From Sinonovacula constricta (Eukaryota; Mollusca; Bivalvia; Cardiida; Solecurtidae): 64,000 bases of DNA. The stretch covers positions 31,325,197-31,389,196 of the forward strand of contig CM017558.1 of NCBI GenBank assembly GCA_007844125.1, read 5' to 3'. Below are positions 24,870-37,671 of this stretch, piece after piece. The notes beneath the pieces are model-generated. The model saw only the letters and a list, made by a program, of their open reading frames with translations, did not search any database and was not told where the DNA came from. Position numbers and translations under genes: made by a program. Position 1 is the first letter of the stretch. The number at the start of each line of letters is the position of its first letter.

Positions 24870-25466
24870 TGTGTAACAGAAAGAACAAGCCAGCAACAAA
24901 CTAGTACAATAATGTTTTATTTTAATAAACAATTAAATTTAAAGCGTAACAAAATAATAACAAATATATCAGACAAAATTTGAGGATGCAAAATTAATGT
25001 TAGCTTACAGTCTGTCCCTTTAGGAGGTTTCCCTTTAACAGTCCAATTAATAATCCAACGTCGAATAATCCTGAACAGTTTTCGGTAGACTGTCCTCGTA
25101 GATACGCACAGTTGAAATAATCCAAACGTAGAAAAATACACGAATGTAAATAATATAATTCCAAATCCAACACTTTAATATTTATATCACTGTAGAATTG
25201 TATGTCCAAACTCTATGTCCAAACTTTTCTCCAAACTTCCTTTAAATCGGCTAAGACGCCCTTATATAGACCCAAAGAATTTCTAGAACATTCACGAAAG
25301 TCAGAACATTCTCGAAACCCAGTTAAAAATAAACAAATGAACTTTCTAGCATGATCCCTTTCCTTCTAACAGTTACGAGAATGCTATGTCATCAAAACCA
25401 CAACGGTAAACAACCCTCAACCTGAATAGCGTACCCTCAAACGCTGGGGTACTACTGTACATAACA
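24870..25466 (-). mobile_element. Probable solo LTR, minus strand
   Basis: Read on the minus strand, the block starts TGTTATGTAC, has CTATATAAG at about 25269-25261, an AATAAA (plus-strand TTTATT near 24914-24919), and ends TGTTACACA. That gives TG...CA termini with promoter and cleavage signals in the right order over about 600 bp. No target-site duplication was found and no internal retroelement genes flank it. The edges are therefore tentative. Confidence 0.45.
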
Positions 25467-25479
25467 CTTCGCATAACCA

Positions 25480-25700
25480 ATACTCATATAAGTGTATAAC
25501 TAATTGAAGAAATTTGAAGTTAATCGTCTTGCCTAAGGACTTTGGTCCTGTGGTGGGATTAAAATAGTGGGGGTGCGATTCATAGTCCAAAGTCTTTCCT
25601 TCTCTCAGATATAACATTCCGACGATGTTTAAAGAATATATACATAAACTACCAACCATATGTACTATCCATGCGAGGCGAACGTTATACTTTGTTACCA
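25480..25700 (-). repeat. Possible SINE-like remnant
   Basis: On the minus strand it contains AAGTCCTTAGGCAAGACGATT, which resembles the conserved TCCTNGGCAAGAC block of many animal SINE tails. No A or B box was seen, and the limits are rough. Confidence 0.3.
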
Positions 25701-26118
25701 ATGAAGTGATTTATACAAGGATGTCTTCCTTGATCTACATTAATTAAAAGGAGGAAAAGATACCACAATCAGTTCTTAAAATTTTACTTTTGTTTTTGAT
25801 GCCAAGAAATATTCTCCGAGAAACCGGTATAATAACGGAGTCTACACGAGGCTGTGCATTGCGTTTTCCTCATAATTGGTGCGCACATTGAAATTTATAT
25901 GCTTTTTTGTATATCGAGATAAAAGTATAAGATATAAAATTATGTTATTAAATAAATAAAATCGCATATAAGACGAATGCCAAGAAAAACTACTTTTGAT
26001 AAACAATATGCATATGTTTATACAATAAAATTACACCCAAACATTGCCATGTAAGCTTTTACGTTCAACGTTGATAATTCACATTGGTATGTATTGAAGC
26101 ATTGTAAAATGTCCCCAG

Positions 26119-26277
26119 GTCAACTCTGTTCTCCTGACCCAGTAGGACATACCGTTTATGGGCCAGGTTGCAAGTACCTCTGCCATTGTAAAGATAATAA
26201 GGAGCAATGCGACGATACTACAGGAAGTTGTGTGTCAGGATGCGCAAATGAATGGATGGGACCAGGCTGTCAATACC
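26119..26277 (+). other. N-terminal EGF-like exon of gene B
   Basis: The frame GQLCSPDPVG...GPGCKYLCHCKD ends in GWMGPGC-style spacing (here NEWMGPGC) and has eight cysteines. The exon starts in phase 1 after CCCCAG, so a signal-peptide exon ending in one spare base is expected upstream. It was not found in 24.1-26.1 kb; one weak fit is an ATG at 25799 with a donor after ACCG, but it is not hydrophobic. Confidence 0.8.
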
Positions 26278-29200
26278 GTAAGTTTTGCCAATTATAAATT
26301 GTTCTTAAATGGTCTAAATAAAGCTATTTTAAGTAGATCAAAATGCAATTATAACAAATGAACACACTCAATTCAAAACTGTATATAGGTAATATTCCTT
26401 AATATTTAATCAAGGTGTATACATACAATCGTTATTAGCTTGGTATTTTTAGTTATTATAGTTGATTAATACTGGGCTAACATAAGTATAGCTGGAAAGA
26501 TGTTCCACTGTCATGTATATGAGTTAACCTAGAGTGATGCATAATTATTTGCGGTAAAAAAAGACCCTGCCCAAATAGTTTGTTTCAATGTTCTAAACGC
26601 GTTTATGCATTATGGACGATATCTTGATTCAGAAAATGACATCATATACAATTTATCAATAATAAATGCATATTATTAAATCTACTTCAAAGTGCCTGAC
26701 ACTTTTAAGTTGATTTTAATCTGTTTGTACTGTAGCACAAAGCAATTAAGACATACTTCCTCATTACCAATGTTATTTTATACAGTGACTATAGTGTATT
26801 TTTGGATAAAAATTATTATTTATACATTTATGATAAGTATTATATTAGATTATAATTAGATAATTAAATTAATTTGTAGATCTCTCCATCTGAAAAATGG
26901 TATTTCTAAAACTATAATTATATGAATAAGAATATATATGGCAAATCCTATGAGAATTGCAATATATACACAAAATTGAAAAGGCGCCGGGCAAAGGTAC
27001 AAAAATGTTGATAGTAAATGAAATTAAATGTTTAAATCAAGAAAAAAATACCAGAGAAGAGTTAATTGTTGTAGTATCCTGTTAACCTGAAGATGGAATT
27101 GAGGAACCAATGTCCAGTGTCCATAAAAGGAAATACAAGTAACAGTCCTTATAGGATAAATTAGATAACAACATAGATTACATGCACAAGGAGATTTTTT
27201 ACGACCGCCACAATGCACAAGTAACGTTGTTGTGATGACAAAGTCCTATGAGCATTGCAACATGTACAAACTTTGAAAAGGCAGAGGACAAAGGTTCTAC
27301 ACTCAGAGAGGCGATTTCTCTACGTTGTTAACCACCATTGCAAAGTCCTGCATTATCTTGAAGTATTTGTGACTTCACTCTGTTTTAGGAAAATATTAAG
27401 AATAACAATTTTCCATCCTTGAACGTACAATGAATATTGTTTTTCAACTTATAATATAAATTAATCAATACTATTTTAGAATAAATGTTTGCATCACTGG
27501 ATACTATCGGTCTTTTGATTATACGTGGTTTTGCATTTAGTTTAAAAGTACTGTCAGTGGTGTAAATGCATCTAATATATACTCCTAATATACGTGAATT
27601 TTGGACATGTAACATGTAACTATTTAAGTCATTGCAACAAAAATAAAATTAATATGGAATTATGATAAATTTGACTGATCAAAGTATATTCAATGTGCAT
27701 ATTGTATTTCTTGATTTACACGTCTTCTAGTACCTTTATTTATATAAATTTGCTAAGCCAACGTAATGCATGTTTGTGGGACATAAATGGCGGCTGACGA
27801 TGTTGTGCGATAGCTTAATACATAGCTGTTAACTGATTAGCTGATATAGGTCTATTTGATTGACATGTCGCATAGATGCGTTATGAAGTTTAATTATTGT
27901 GGAATACAATAGTAATTTAGGATATGCAATATTTTAACCAGCTGACTTCGTCTTGTAATTAAAATGATTAAATATTTTTGGAGCTGTAATAATTTTATTT
28001 AAGTTGCACAAAGCTCATACGTTTAATTTAATTTGCAAGCCGGTCAGAACTTTTCGGTGTCTCTAAAATGGTGCTATGGACAAGCAATACGGGCAATTCT
28101 TTTATAGGAAATATCTTATGGAGAAAGGATGCATGGCAATCGGGAACTAATGATGCATACAATACGGTCGATGGAAGGACAGACACATGCACTAGATCAT
28201 TAAGAATAGTTGGTCCTATATGGTGGCGAGCTTGGTTTGGACAACCTGAGATGATTCGTGGCTTGACTATCGTCACAGAAATAGGTACGTTGTACCTAAA
28301 TTTAAACATCTATGAAAATCTGACGTGCTTCATTAAAAATGCAAAGACACCAGTATCATTGAAGACTAAATGAGAAAATAATTTCAATTGTGTTACACCA
28401 CTTTTACCTGAGGTCGGAAATTATTACTCTACTTGTGCTGAAGCAAGGTATTAAATCAACCACATGTAATATCAAGCCACTTCAAACAAATCAAACACCT
28501 GGAAAACGTCTATTTCTTTGATAAAATTGCAATCGGGCAATAACAGATGATATATTTAATAACATAGCTTTGACAAGGGTGTAATATTTAAGGCGACGCA
28601 AACGTGCTTGTAAATAGTATAAGGAACCTTTAACGTAGTTAAATGCAACACGCTAGCTATTCAAACTTGTTACAGGACAGTTTTCGAAGTTTAAAGTGTA
28701 CGTTGAGAATAACACCGAACGGACAAACGATACAGGGTTTCAACAGCAGGAGATATGCTTTGAACACGACGGAAAGTCAAAGGTGACGACCATTTCGATT
28801 ACCTGTGTGCGGCCAGTGAGGGGAAACCAGGTTCGGATTCAGCTGGCATCCGAGGGGACTCGACTGGTGCTGTGTGACGTCAGTATTTTCGGAGGTAGCA
28901 TTTCTCTTTTGTTGTTGTCGTCCAAACAACTAAATCATTTTTCAGGAGACCATGTTAACTTTAGTAGAAATACTGTGATAACTGATAACATGTGATATGA
29001 TACCACACCCAGTCATCTTCGGCTGACAGTGAGCAATGAACAAACACATTATACTTTATTTCTTTCAATGTTAGTAAGCGGGGAAGTCAATACCATTTTA
29101 AAGACCTTGACCTCGAACCAAGGTATCCCATACCCGCAGTCGACGGTATAACCTGGGTGCTTCTTAGACCGGTCATATGTAACATATCCTTTCAGCACAG

Positions 29201-32200
29201 ACACAAATAAGACAGGCGTGTAAGATATGCAACAATGGGTCTCCAATAAAGACTGCTTTCAATAATAGTAATATAAGTCGAAAATACGGTCGGTCGGGAT
29301 GGTTAAACAGGTTTAACAGAGCCCTTACTTGGCATTTCCTCTGGATTTCTGCTAACAAAATAAAGATGACATGTCAATATGGTACAAAACAATCCAATCG
29401 ATGACATATCGCTACGCTGTCGAACGTAATATATGTGTGGAGAAATGACATTTCAGTGCTAATTGTACTTTGCTTGTGTATAATATTATTTAATCAGTTT
29501 TAATACACGTAACAGATGGTTGCTGTTAGTTATCACTTAGGATATTTTAATAACACCGTTCATTTGTTAGAAAAAAAACATCAGGAAGCGAGATTAAATC
29601 ACTCCAAAAACCATTTTTAAACAACTCAGTCGATTCTTTTGCCGACTGACTGTCCCAAGGTTTTTGTTTTGGTTAGATATGGACTAGTCTCTGTTATTGT
29701 GTCACGTCATATTGTCATTTTTGGTACAATTGTCATGTCACAAAAATGGTCATAATATATTTGCTTTTTAGGTAAAATCAAGTTTGTTTTTCGTGTAATT
29801 GAGTCGATTGTGATTATGAAGAAAATGCAAATATCTAATTATCGTTTTTTGCTGACTATACAAAGTTTTCCTGGAACGTCGATCATATTTTATAACCGTA
29901 CATTGCTACGTTTCACTTTCTTATGAAAAGTGTATGCATACATCGGTTGATCGAGTGAGAATACATTCCTGTTTCAACTTTACTGCATTTTCATTTTTAA
30001 CTACTCGTGCTATATAGTTAACATTATATCCATTATTTTAAAATGAAATAACATTTTTTCAGGTAGGAATTTAGCTTACTCTAAATATACACACCAATCT
30101 AGTACGTTGCCAGGGTCTTATAAATCATCAAAAGCGGTTGATGGTGCCATAGACGGTATATGTGCTGCTACAGAAATTTACAGAAACACACCTCACACGT
30201 GGACAGTTGACCTGGGAGACATAGTTCGTGTTCAGGCTCTACAGCTGATATCAACTCGTACGTTGGTAACTTACTGTTACATTTATTTTTATACTATAAC
30301 AAAACCATGATAAAAAATGTATGTGCATTCTGTATAGACAAACTGACCTTTGTTTTTTTATACTTTCGTCTTATTTGCCTAGTTTACAAATCGTTTTTAA
30401 AAATTTGTAAAACTAATCAATTATTTGCAAGTTGGAAAACACTATTGATCACTCAATTCAATAAAATATAATGTTTATATATTTAAATATTTTGTTGTTG
30501 TTTTCGCTTACAGAAAATTTTATATCAACTGACATCATACAGGTCGGAGTTGACGGTTATTCGTATCCAGTTCAGTTCACGCCAAGTACAGATAATACTT
30601 TGTTCTTTGCCTTGGACGTAGATGTTCGATATCTCCAGTTTAAGCGAAGCACAGGATATATCGTGTTGTGCGAGGTTTTCATTTATGGCGGTAAGGAATA
30701 TTGTGCTTATTTTTGTTTTTATTAATATGTAATTATCGTCAATTCACAGTTATTCGCTTTTGCAACTTACATATGTGTTTTAATAGAACCTTGGTAATGT
30801 AACAATACGAAATGCTTCGTATTTATCATACTAGTATCGTTTTATTAATTATAAATTATTAAGCCATGATGATTAATTACCAACAAATTAAATGAAATAA
30901 CAAATTTTCAAATTTTCACACGTAAATTGTTAGGCAGTTATTCCTGAGGAATGACCAATTCTTCTATTTTGTACTAAACTGGATGAAGTCTACAGTGGTA
31001 TCGGCTGGCTTAAGCACATGATGTGCGTATACGTCGTTGTTTAATGATGCATTTCTCGTTTAGAAGACCACAGTGAATCAATCACTTTATTCTACAAACG
31101 AGGACAGCTTTAATATTTATCCAAGTTTTCGTTGCGTCGGTATTTCTAAGTATGTCAAACGTTATTTTAGACATCAGGTCAGAAAAAAATAAGTAAAGGT
31201 CTCACTTCATGGACAAATGAATATGAAATTGTTTTAATATTTGCAATTAGAAGAACGGCAAGGTCACGTAAATTTAATAATTATGAACTCTGAACAATAT
31301 TCAGTTTTACCTCGCCGCATTCTTTTTCTTGTAACTTACTATTATCTATCAGTGAATAGGAATGGCGATAATGCATGGTAGATCTAATCTTGATTGTTTT
31401 TTATGAACATGTATCTGCTGTTCCATCTCTTTCTTCTAAACGTATGACCTATTGCATACACGATTCGTGTTACTATCTTTATTGCATAGATTATGTATAC
31501 ATAGAAATGGTTAACTATCATTATGAAGAAAAGTTGCAGAGGCATTTATCTATCGAGTTACACACAATTGAGTTCATATTGATATATTTTCTACACTTAT
31601 ATTTGCATATTCGTTTATACCGATAATGGAACGAGTTTCTTAATTCGAGCACTTAATATGCAGTGTTGCAACCTTTCCACGGGTTCTAGTGATTGGAATG
31701 TGAAATCGGATTCGAAACAGTTTCCAGCTATGTAATCCCTGTAAATCAGATAAACGGTTTTATCATACAAGTTCACCAAAGTCCCATATTCTTGGATATT
31801 AACAAATGGCCATGTACGAATTGTAAAGTTCTCTGATAAGTCTAGTTTCCTGGACTGTTTAGGGGAGGACCGGATTCTGTCGACCGGTCCAATTAAAATG
31901 TTCTGCAGTTAATTTGCCCTTAAAAGAAAAGTTCTTATCCAGTAAATGCCGCTTACATTGTATATACTTTGACCTTAGTATCGCATTTTTTTCTCAGATT
32001 GCCTGGACTACAAGTGTGGTCTTGACTGCAGTATCCCGTGTCACTGTGCTGTGTTTACGTTCGAAAACAAGGTGTCTGGTGAGTGTTTGGAGGGCTGTGC
32101 TGCTGGCTGGACGGGTCAAGGTCGCCGGTGTGATACAGGTAACACGGGCATGTACTTCAACGACATATGCAGTGAAATCAGCATACTATGTCTACCTTCC

Positions 32201-35200
32201 TCTACCATCCAACTAAATATGAATGTCCACATTTGCAGGGGATGTTAAGCAAAGGAGTATTTGTTATTATTTAGTTATACATAACTATATTCACTTCTTC
32301 TTTCCAAACTGAGCAGTACTTAAAAACACATATCATCCAGTACCGTAAACTCCATACATACATTTGTTTTACTGTATGATGACAAGATAATATGCATAAT
32401 CGTGTCATCATTAAAAGGTCCGGGCCATGTTACGACATTTTTTTTTATTTTTAATGATTTTTATAACGTATAACAAGCAAGTAGCATTTATTACTACAAC
32501 GGACCTATTACAGAATGTAGCATTCGGTATTATGGTTCTGAGTGTCAAGAAAGATGTAGCAATCACTGTGTACACAATGATGTCTGTGACAAGGAAGATG
32601 GTCACTGTCCCCGGGGATGTACTGCAGGGTGGATGGGAGATAAATGTGATGAAGGTAAAGCAAACTTTGGACATTTGTTACGTCAGTAATACAAGTTTGT
32701 GGCAACGCTTTGCTAAATCAATGTATTATTACTTGTGCACAACATACTCAACGCAACCCCTTAATACCTTTCTCTACATCTGTTTCCGGTTATTTCCGAA
32801 TTTCCGAAATTTAAGGCCGTATAATTAAGTGTTTCTTGTCTAATTCAGTATGATGTCTAGTTTGCCAATCATTGAACAAGACCATAACAGTCCTCTCAGT
32901 CTGTCCTTTTGCGGAGGAACTGAGACAATACGTTTACATTTTAGTTCCTGTATTTGTGTAACATATAATCTCAGTGATGTTGTTTTATATTTTTAATTTT
33001 ACATTCAACTTACGTTTTAGCCTGTGTTTAATAAGTTTGAATTCATTTGATACTACTCATATGGTATTTACATATCTTCCTACTTGCAAAGAACTATTTT
33101 GCGAGTGTTATTTTTAATTAAATTCTAAATGGCCAACGTTATCATATCATCACCAAAAATAAAGGTAATCAAAGAAGGACAATTACGAATATAATTTACG
33201 ATTATTAATTATGACTATAAATGACAGGTAGGTAGACACATAAAAGGAACAATAATTTTTAGTAAGCAAAATTGCTCAAGATTGCTTGTATCGTTCATTG
33301 AATGTTTAAAAATAACTATAGTTACACAACAGGCGTAGTGGTAGAATGGCTGCTTAGCCTCTTACCGAGTGGTTCGAGTCCCGTTCGGTATGAAGGACTT
33401 AATGTGGGAAGATCCTCCAGTTGACTTGCGGTGCGTAGCTGGTTCTACCCAGACATGTATCTAGGATCTTCTTCTATCAAAAGACTTGACGTTGCTATGA
33501 TGATCATAATTGGTCGCTGCAATGTATTTCAAAAAAACAAAAAACTAACTTATTATAGAAAGCCGAATTTTCATAAGAATTAATAGTGTCTTTATCCTTA
33601 AGCACAATTATGAAAGAAATAGTTTTGTCAATCTGTGTGACAAAAGAAAAGCTTTTAAACTTATATTTTACAGAGTGCCCTGTTGGAACATTTGGCGTTA
33701 ACTGTTCTGAACATTGTAGCAACAATTGTGTGGAAAACAGTGACTGTAACAAAGAAAATGGCCATTGTTCTCGGGGATGTGCTGCTGGATGGATGGGTAA
33801 CACGTGTAACAAGGGCATGTATTAACATATTTATCTAGTTATTGAAACTAAAGGTTCACAAAATATGTTATTTTGAGTTTTACGTCCTAGAATTTAATTA
33901 AAGTTTATTTTGACTAATCATACAGCGAAACAATTACCGATTACAATTGCTTATGTTCGAGAAGATTTTAATTCTTCAATATCCAATTTATAATAAATAA
34001 ATGATATTTTATTAGGCTAATTATTTTAACATTACTATCAAAAAAGGAGATAGCAAGTGCATTGTCATTAATTGGAGATTGCGTTTTCTTTTATCTGCAT
34101 ATACTACAGTGTGTATAGAAGGGTTTTATGGACCCAACTGTTCTCATGTGTGTAGCGAACACTGTTCCACCACTCGTGTATGTTACCCATCTGACGGCCG
34201 ATGTAAAAACGGTTGTGGACCGGGATGGAAAGGCGAGAAATGTAACGAACGTAAGACAATACGTGATTTGTTCCAGCATGATTTTGCTTTCAGAAATTTC
34301 GAGCGGTTCCAATGCTTGATTTAATAACAACTCGTGCAACAAATGTACCTTTTTGTGATACAGATACATTTCTTGTTACTTGTGGTTGTGATTGAATGGA
34401 AAACCTGTACATATGAAACATTTACGAATTGGCGACTGTATTCTTATTATGATTTCGTTATACTTTATGCATATAGTGTCGTTTGTTTGTAAGGTTTATT
34501 CGGAAGAATATATATGTTAAAGGCATTTAGTAATAGACCACTTTCTGTTCCTGTTTTGATATGGTCATTGGTAAAGTAGACATGCATGGTTGTTAAGTTG
34601 GATTGAAAGACAGTTTGTGCAACAAAGGTAAGAATTTACTCTTATTTACATATGTCATAGTTCGAGACGTTGTCCTAAAAGTTATGTCGACCATAATAGA
34701 GGAACCATATGTATAAAGTTACAAGAAGTAGCTGCTTCATACTGGTGCTAATTGGGTATGCTTACCTTTAAAACCATTGTGCTGTTGATAAGTTGGATTT
34801 AAGGGTAGCATGTGTTACGAAGAGTATAATAGTTGTTTGCTGTCGTTTTCTTTGCTTATATTTTGTTATACTTAAAATGTTCAAATATGAGCATACTATT
34901 TACTTGTTCTAGATAGGCAATACTTACACCAGTTTTCAGCTGTCTAAATTTCATATGTCGGAGCGACGATAAACATTTATTGTTCAATCTGTATGAGATT
35001 TTTTGCTGGCCTCTCTACGTCTTTCTGCTTCGGCTAATACTAGCAGGAGCGAACTAGTTCAGTGGTAGGACGCACGACTTCGGAGCACGGGGTTAGTGGT
35101 TGGAACACAGGTCCGGTCGCCGCTAATTATTTGAGCGAGAAATTTACCTCAAATTATTCTACTCAAACCCAGGTGTATATATAAATGGGAACCTGTGAGG

Positions 35201-37614
35201 TAATTCTGGTCAATTATATGCGTTTGTGCCATATGTCGGCTGCCATAGTACGGCATTGACTAATATATCCAATGACGTGGAAGTAAACCCAGTCGTAGCA
35301 GTAGCTTGACAATAGACTATAACTTGGTATTTCCTATTGCCTATCATGAAGGCACCGCTAGTTTTCATTCCAGCATAAACAAATCACTATACTGAACTGT
35401 GTCGTCCCTAGTTTTGGAGTTTATGTTGAATGTGATGTTGATCCTGGAGGTTTTATCTGACAGTCTGATTGAATTCCTCTTGTTACCACCATTTGATCTT
35501 TTCGCGTGTTGCAGTTTACCTAAGAGCTTTCTTTTTGAAACCGGTTTCTGTCACGATCACTAAATGACCTTCACATCGTATATCTGCTTATAACACTAAA
35601 TAATTGGGCAAGTACCTATGATCAAAATCTTGTCTCTCTGAAACTTTTATTGACATTGCATTTTTGTTTTACAACTGAAAAGTGGTACTGATTGTTTGTG
35701 GGACGTCCTATGTGTCGGCGTTAATTTATGTGAATTAATGCCCTTGAAGATTATTTCTCTGTCATGTTTTGATACTTTATTGTTCAAAACCTTTGTGTTA
35801 TCTGCTAAAGGCTGCTTTATAAAGACTTTTCTTTTTACAATCCTGCGTACGACAGGATTTTTTTTCGATATCTTCGGCTGTGTACATTTATGATAATATA
35901 GGGTTCAATTTATGACCATTCCGGAGCTGGCTGGGGCATAACATGAGTATATTTTGCTTTATATTGGTAAAAGTGTCAATACCTTGCTGGTATACCTTGC
36001 TTTACTGAAAATTATATGGACAATGTAAAAGTAAACTTACGAAAATTAAAGTAAATTTCCGACCATCATGAAAATATCGTAATCAGCCGTTTTTGTACAC
36101 ATTCTCACACCTTTAATGATACTTTCTTCTGAAAAAAAACATACACGCAATGCAGTACCATGTTTTGGGTTTAAATTGATATAATATTATTTGGAGAAAG
36201 CAAGCAATATTAACGAGAATTGTGAAAATAACATCAAAATAAATTGTTATTCCTTTCCTTTTCTTGACCGTTTATATTATGCTTTTATTTTATTTACATC
36301 ATTTATGCTCATTTTACGAAACATTGATACATTTCAATGAATTATTTAGTAGCTGACACAATTCCATAAATATGTGATAACTACAATTAAATACTTTTAA
36401 GGGAACAGAGTGTAAAGTTATCGTTCTATGATCTTGTCATTTAGAAAAAAAATAATGTTGACCTTTGCTGTTACAATGTTTCGTAAACTACAAACATGAT
36501 GCCACGATGAAAAACTGAATCGGAAAATCACAGCGTGAAATACACCTGGATGTTCTATAAATATGTGTTTAGTCATGAACTGTCGTAAGCATGTAAAGCT
36601 AAACAGGTGTCGCCATCTTAATATCATAGTGTATGTCCAGTTACTATTAGAAATGATGTTACCAAATTTCAGAGTGCGATCCTGGTAGATACGGTCCAGC
36701 CTGTTTGCAAATTTGTTCCCGCCACTGTTTGAACAGCGTTAAGTGTGACAATGATCGAGGACACTGTCCTCAGGGATGTGCTGCTGGGTGGATGGGCGAA
36801 AAGTGTGATAGTGGTAATATTAAGCTCTGACCAATGTTATCTTTTACACAAACAACATTACAAGGTTGCAAGTTGCATTAGTCTTTTGATTACTAGCGTG
36901 AGCCTGATTACGGATCAGGGCAGGTTAGATCCTTCAAGTGGTACGTTAAAATATTTTGGTCTTTAAAAGACATGTCGGGTTCTGCTTTAATCAAAAGTAA
37001 GTGAACGTAACTTATAGGATAATATTTTTAATGGTGGTATGTTTTAAAAGGAACACAAACTTCAATGTCTATTGTACTACAACAGTGTTTTCTTTAAACG
37101 TTGCTTTACACTTGGACACTTGAACAAATATGCAGCGAATTCCTTTCTGGATATGTTGCTGACATGTTTAACTCGTACATGCTATTGATTTGTAGAAACA
37201 TATAAGCTACTTAGACATATGCTATTCTTGTATTCAAACGACAACATTAGTCCAACTAAAAGTACCGAATAGAAATAAAGGTTATATAAAAAGTTTCTTA
37301 TGTGACCTACTTGTAGAATGTTCTGACGGCACCTATGGACCGGACTGTTATTTCAAGTGCAGCAACAATTGCCTGGGCAGTGGACCATGTGATAAACAAA
37401 ATGGACTTTGTGAAACCGGCTGTAAACCTGGCTGGAAAGGCAATACGTGTCGTACAGGTAAATACCAGGACAATACTAATTATGAGGAGGAGGAGGAGAA
37501 AAAGAACGAGAGAGAATGGTTGTTAGATGATATGTTATCAGAGTGATGAGGAGGAGGATACGATGAAAGTGATTACGCTATTGCTGCTACTGCAAATAAT
37601 GATGATGCTGATGC

Positions 37615-37671
<57 letters not shown>

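Noticed and set aside
25799..25830. ATG at 25799 with donor after ACCG as first exon of gene B
   Set aside because: Phase fits, but the peptide is short, charged and not hydrophobic, so it cannot serve as a signal peptide.
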